From: Streptomyces sp. ISL-36
GTDB taxonomy: Bacteria; Actinomycetota; Actinomycetes; Streptomycetales; Streptomycetaceae
Length of the DNA stretch: 64,000 nt
NCBI RefSeq assembly: GCF_018614205.1
Contig: NZ_JAGGOS010000007.1
Coordinates: forward strand, 1 to 64,000
Reading direction: 5' to 3'
Shown here: one piece after another, positions 62,909 through 64,000 of the stretch
How positions within the stretch are numbered: position 1 is the stretch's first letter
How the letters are laid out: every line of letters starts with the position of its first letter
Position numbers and translations under genes: made by a program
Notes under the pieces: generated by a model
Database searches by the model: none
What the model saw: the letters and a program-made list of their open reading frames with translations, nothing else
What the model was told of the DNA's origin: nothing

Positions 62909-63823
62909 ATGGGTGCCCTTCCAACCAGCAGTCGCCATCTTTCCCTGGAGGGCAGGCCACCACCGGATACCCCCACGCTGCGACGGCTTCCCGGCAAGGC
63001 CAGGCCGCGCAAGGATGTGCTACTGGAGTGCGAGGCAGAGGCAGCCGAGATGCGTGGGTACATCCCGCGGGTGCTCTGGGGCTTCCTGATTCCGGACCTG
63101 ACCCGCGTGTTCCGGTGGCGCGTGCAGCTCGACTGCGGATGCATCCCAGAGGTCCTCACTCGCGAGGACGGTCCTCCGCCGCACGAGATGCGATGGAAGG
63201 AACACGCACACGGCTCACAGCTGCCTCCCGGGCAGATGATCTGCTGGCACGACGACTCCCCTCCTGCGCCATATCGCATGATCGCCGAGTGGGGCGAGCG
63301 GAGTGAGGTGACGCTTCCCGCCAGCCCAGTCGAGCCACCGGATGGCATCGACCCCAAGGTATGGGCAGTCATCCGGCACGACGAACCGCACACTTCTGCC
63401 TTCTGGAAGGTCACCCTGACTTGCGGCCACGCGGGGGAGGCCGTTGCCCCGAATCTCAATTGGACCCCTGCCTCGGGGCCTCGTCAGGCACGTCCGGACA
63501 GGGTGTTGCAGATGTGCGCCGACTTCGAGCAGGCCTGGCACGACAACCCGGAACTACAGGCCGAGCAGGATCGGGACCACACTCGACGGATGCTCGCAGA
63601 CGGCTGGCCGACGCCGCGGCCGGAGCAGCTGTGCCACTCCTGTCCTCAAGTACGGATGATCTTGGCCTACGAGCGCGTCGGCTGGCTTGTCCCCCGGCGG
63701 CAAAAGGCTGAGAAGACTGAGAGCAGCGCGCCTACGCCCTCTCACCCCGCCCTGGAGCGCAGGCTGCAACGAGCCGAAGCCGTGGCCGAGCGACTTCGCG
63801 CCGAGTTGGATCAACTGGAATAG
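62909..63823 (+). CDS. Cys/His-rich protein of unknown function
   Basis: 304 residues from ATG 62909, chosen because GGAG lies 5 nt upstream; the frame is open to a GTG at 62792 (343 residues). It holds two similar halves: FRWRVQLDCGC ... MICWHDD and FWKVTLTCGH ... QLCHSCPQ, each opening with an aromatic-rich strand and a C-G-C or C-G-H knuckle and closing with a Cys or Cys-His pair. This suggests two zinc-binding units. A Lys/Glu-rich tail ends in a predicted coiled coil (ERRLQRAEAVAERLRAELDQL). I recognise no family. Codon bias is weaker than neighbours, suggesting acquisition. Confidence 0.65.
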   Translation: MGALPTSSRHLSLEGRPPPDTPTLRRLPGKARPRKDVLLECEAEAAEMRGYIPRVLWGFLIPDLTRVFRWRVQLDCGCIPEVLTREDGPPPHEMRWKEHAHGSQLPPGQMICWHDDSPPAPYRMIAEWGERSEVTLPASPVEPPDGIDPKVWAVIRHDEPHTSAFWKVTLTCGHAGEAVAPNLNWTPASGPRQARPDRVLQMCADFEQAWHDNPELQAEQDRDHTRRMLADGWPTPRPEQLCHSCPQVRMILAYERVGWLVPRRQKAEKTESSAPTPSHPALERRLQRAEAVAERLRAELDQLE

Positions 63824-64000
63824 GGCGCCGGCGCTTTTCACGGCCGGGCCTTGACCAGCCTCGCCAGAAACGGTCTCACCGCGCGGGACGCGACGAGAGA
63901 TTCCTGCCACAGGCGCATCCACATCCAGTGAAGACCGGAGGACCGGGATTCCCTCGTCCGACCACGGTCCCGTCAGGAGATCCGTTCGTAAAGGGCCCCT
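63824..64000. other. Window end without supported gene
   Basis: 177 bp behind the Cys/His-rich protein. A short minus-strand frame ends near 63841 and would read as a small basic C-terminus, but it has a stop at about 63976 and no start support. Confidence 0.4.

Noticed and set aside
63841..63976. Minus-strand gene fragment at the window end
   Set aside because: A 40-codon frame with a basic C-terminus, but with a stop just upstream and no start or family support.

Overview
The window is high-GC actinobacterial DNA with strong third-position GC bias, frequent GTG/TTG starts, TAT and lipoprotein signals, and gene content typical of a Streptomyces chromosome core. From memory, not checked, the order serA-ilvC-ilvN-ilvB-cdgC ... 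gatB-gatA-gatC-rmdB-ligA ... mnmA ... opp ... gcvT-gcvH-glyA-sdaA matches the S. coelicolor SCO5515 to SCO5469 interval read backwards. I see no tRNA, rRNA, insertion sequence, CRISPR array or biosynthetic gene cluster.

Layout. 1-4.5 kb: the 3' end of a PucR-type regulator, a large SARP/AfsR-like regulator whose ribosome binding site lies in a hairpin, a block of short direct repeats, and a TetR regulator with a striking inverted repeat in front. 4.5-10 kb (minus strand): serine and branched-chain amino acid synthesis (serA, ilvC, ilvN, ilvB), headed by a classical attenuation leader, a 13-residue Ile/Leu/Val-rich leader peptide followed by an intrinsic terminator. 10-13.2 kb: CdgC-like GGDEF protein with a degenerate EAL domain. 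13.4-29.9 kb: mixed housekeeping and accessory enzymes (2-hydroxyacid dehydrogenase, aldo/keto reductase, PQQ-type sugar dehydrogenase lipoprotein, LAL-type LuxR regulator, MMPL exporter, TAT-exported phospholipase C, Ser/Thr kinase). 30-40 kb (minus strand): gatB, a small membrane protein, gatA, gatC, the c-di-GMP enzyme rmdB, NAD-dependent DNA ligase, a core methionine-synthase-like protein and an SDR. 40-42 kb: a translationally coupled operon of a WXG100-like coiled-coil protein, a DUF1023-type protein and a lipoprotein, in which the DUF1023 gene appears internally deleted and split. 42-48.4 kb: LOG protein, an alpha/beta hydrolase, mnmA and its cysteine desulfurase flanking a TAT-exported amidase, a thioesterase and a TRIC-type channel protein. 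48.5-55 kb: a peptide ABC transporter operon in the unusual order C-A-B-D-F with a long hairpin between A and B. 55.3-57.8 kb: two SseB-family proteins and a P-loop kinase-like protein. 57.9-62.6 kb: a tandem glycine riboswitch with its terminator, then gcvT-gcvH-glyA and sdaA, the glycine/serine catabolic module. 62.6-64 kb: a divergent intergenic stretch and an unrecognised Cys/His-rich protein.

How the parts fit: serA makes serine, sdaA and the glycine cleavage genes break serine and glycine down, SseB proteins are named for serine sensitivity, and both the ilv and gcv transcripts carry RNA-level control (peptide attenuator and riboswitch). Two c-di-GMP enzymes about 21 kb apart carry complementary domain integrity: CdgC keeps GGDEF but has lost the EAL motif, RmdB keeps both.
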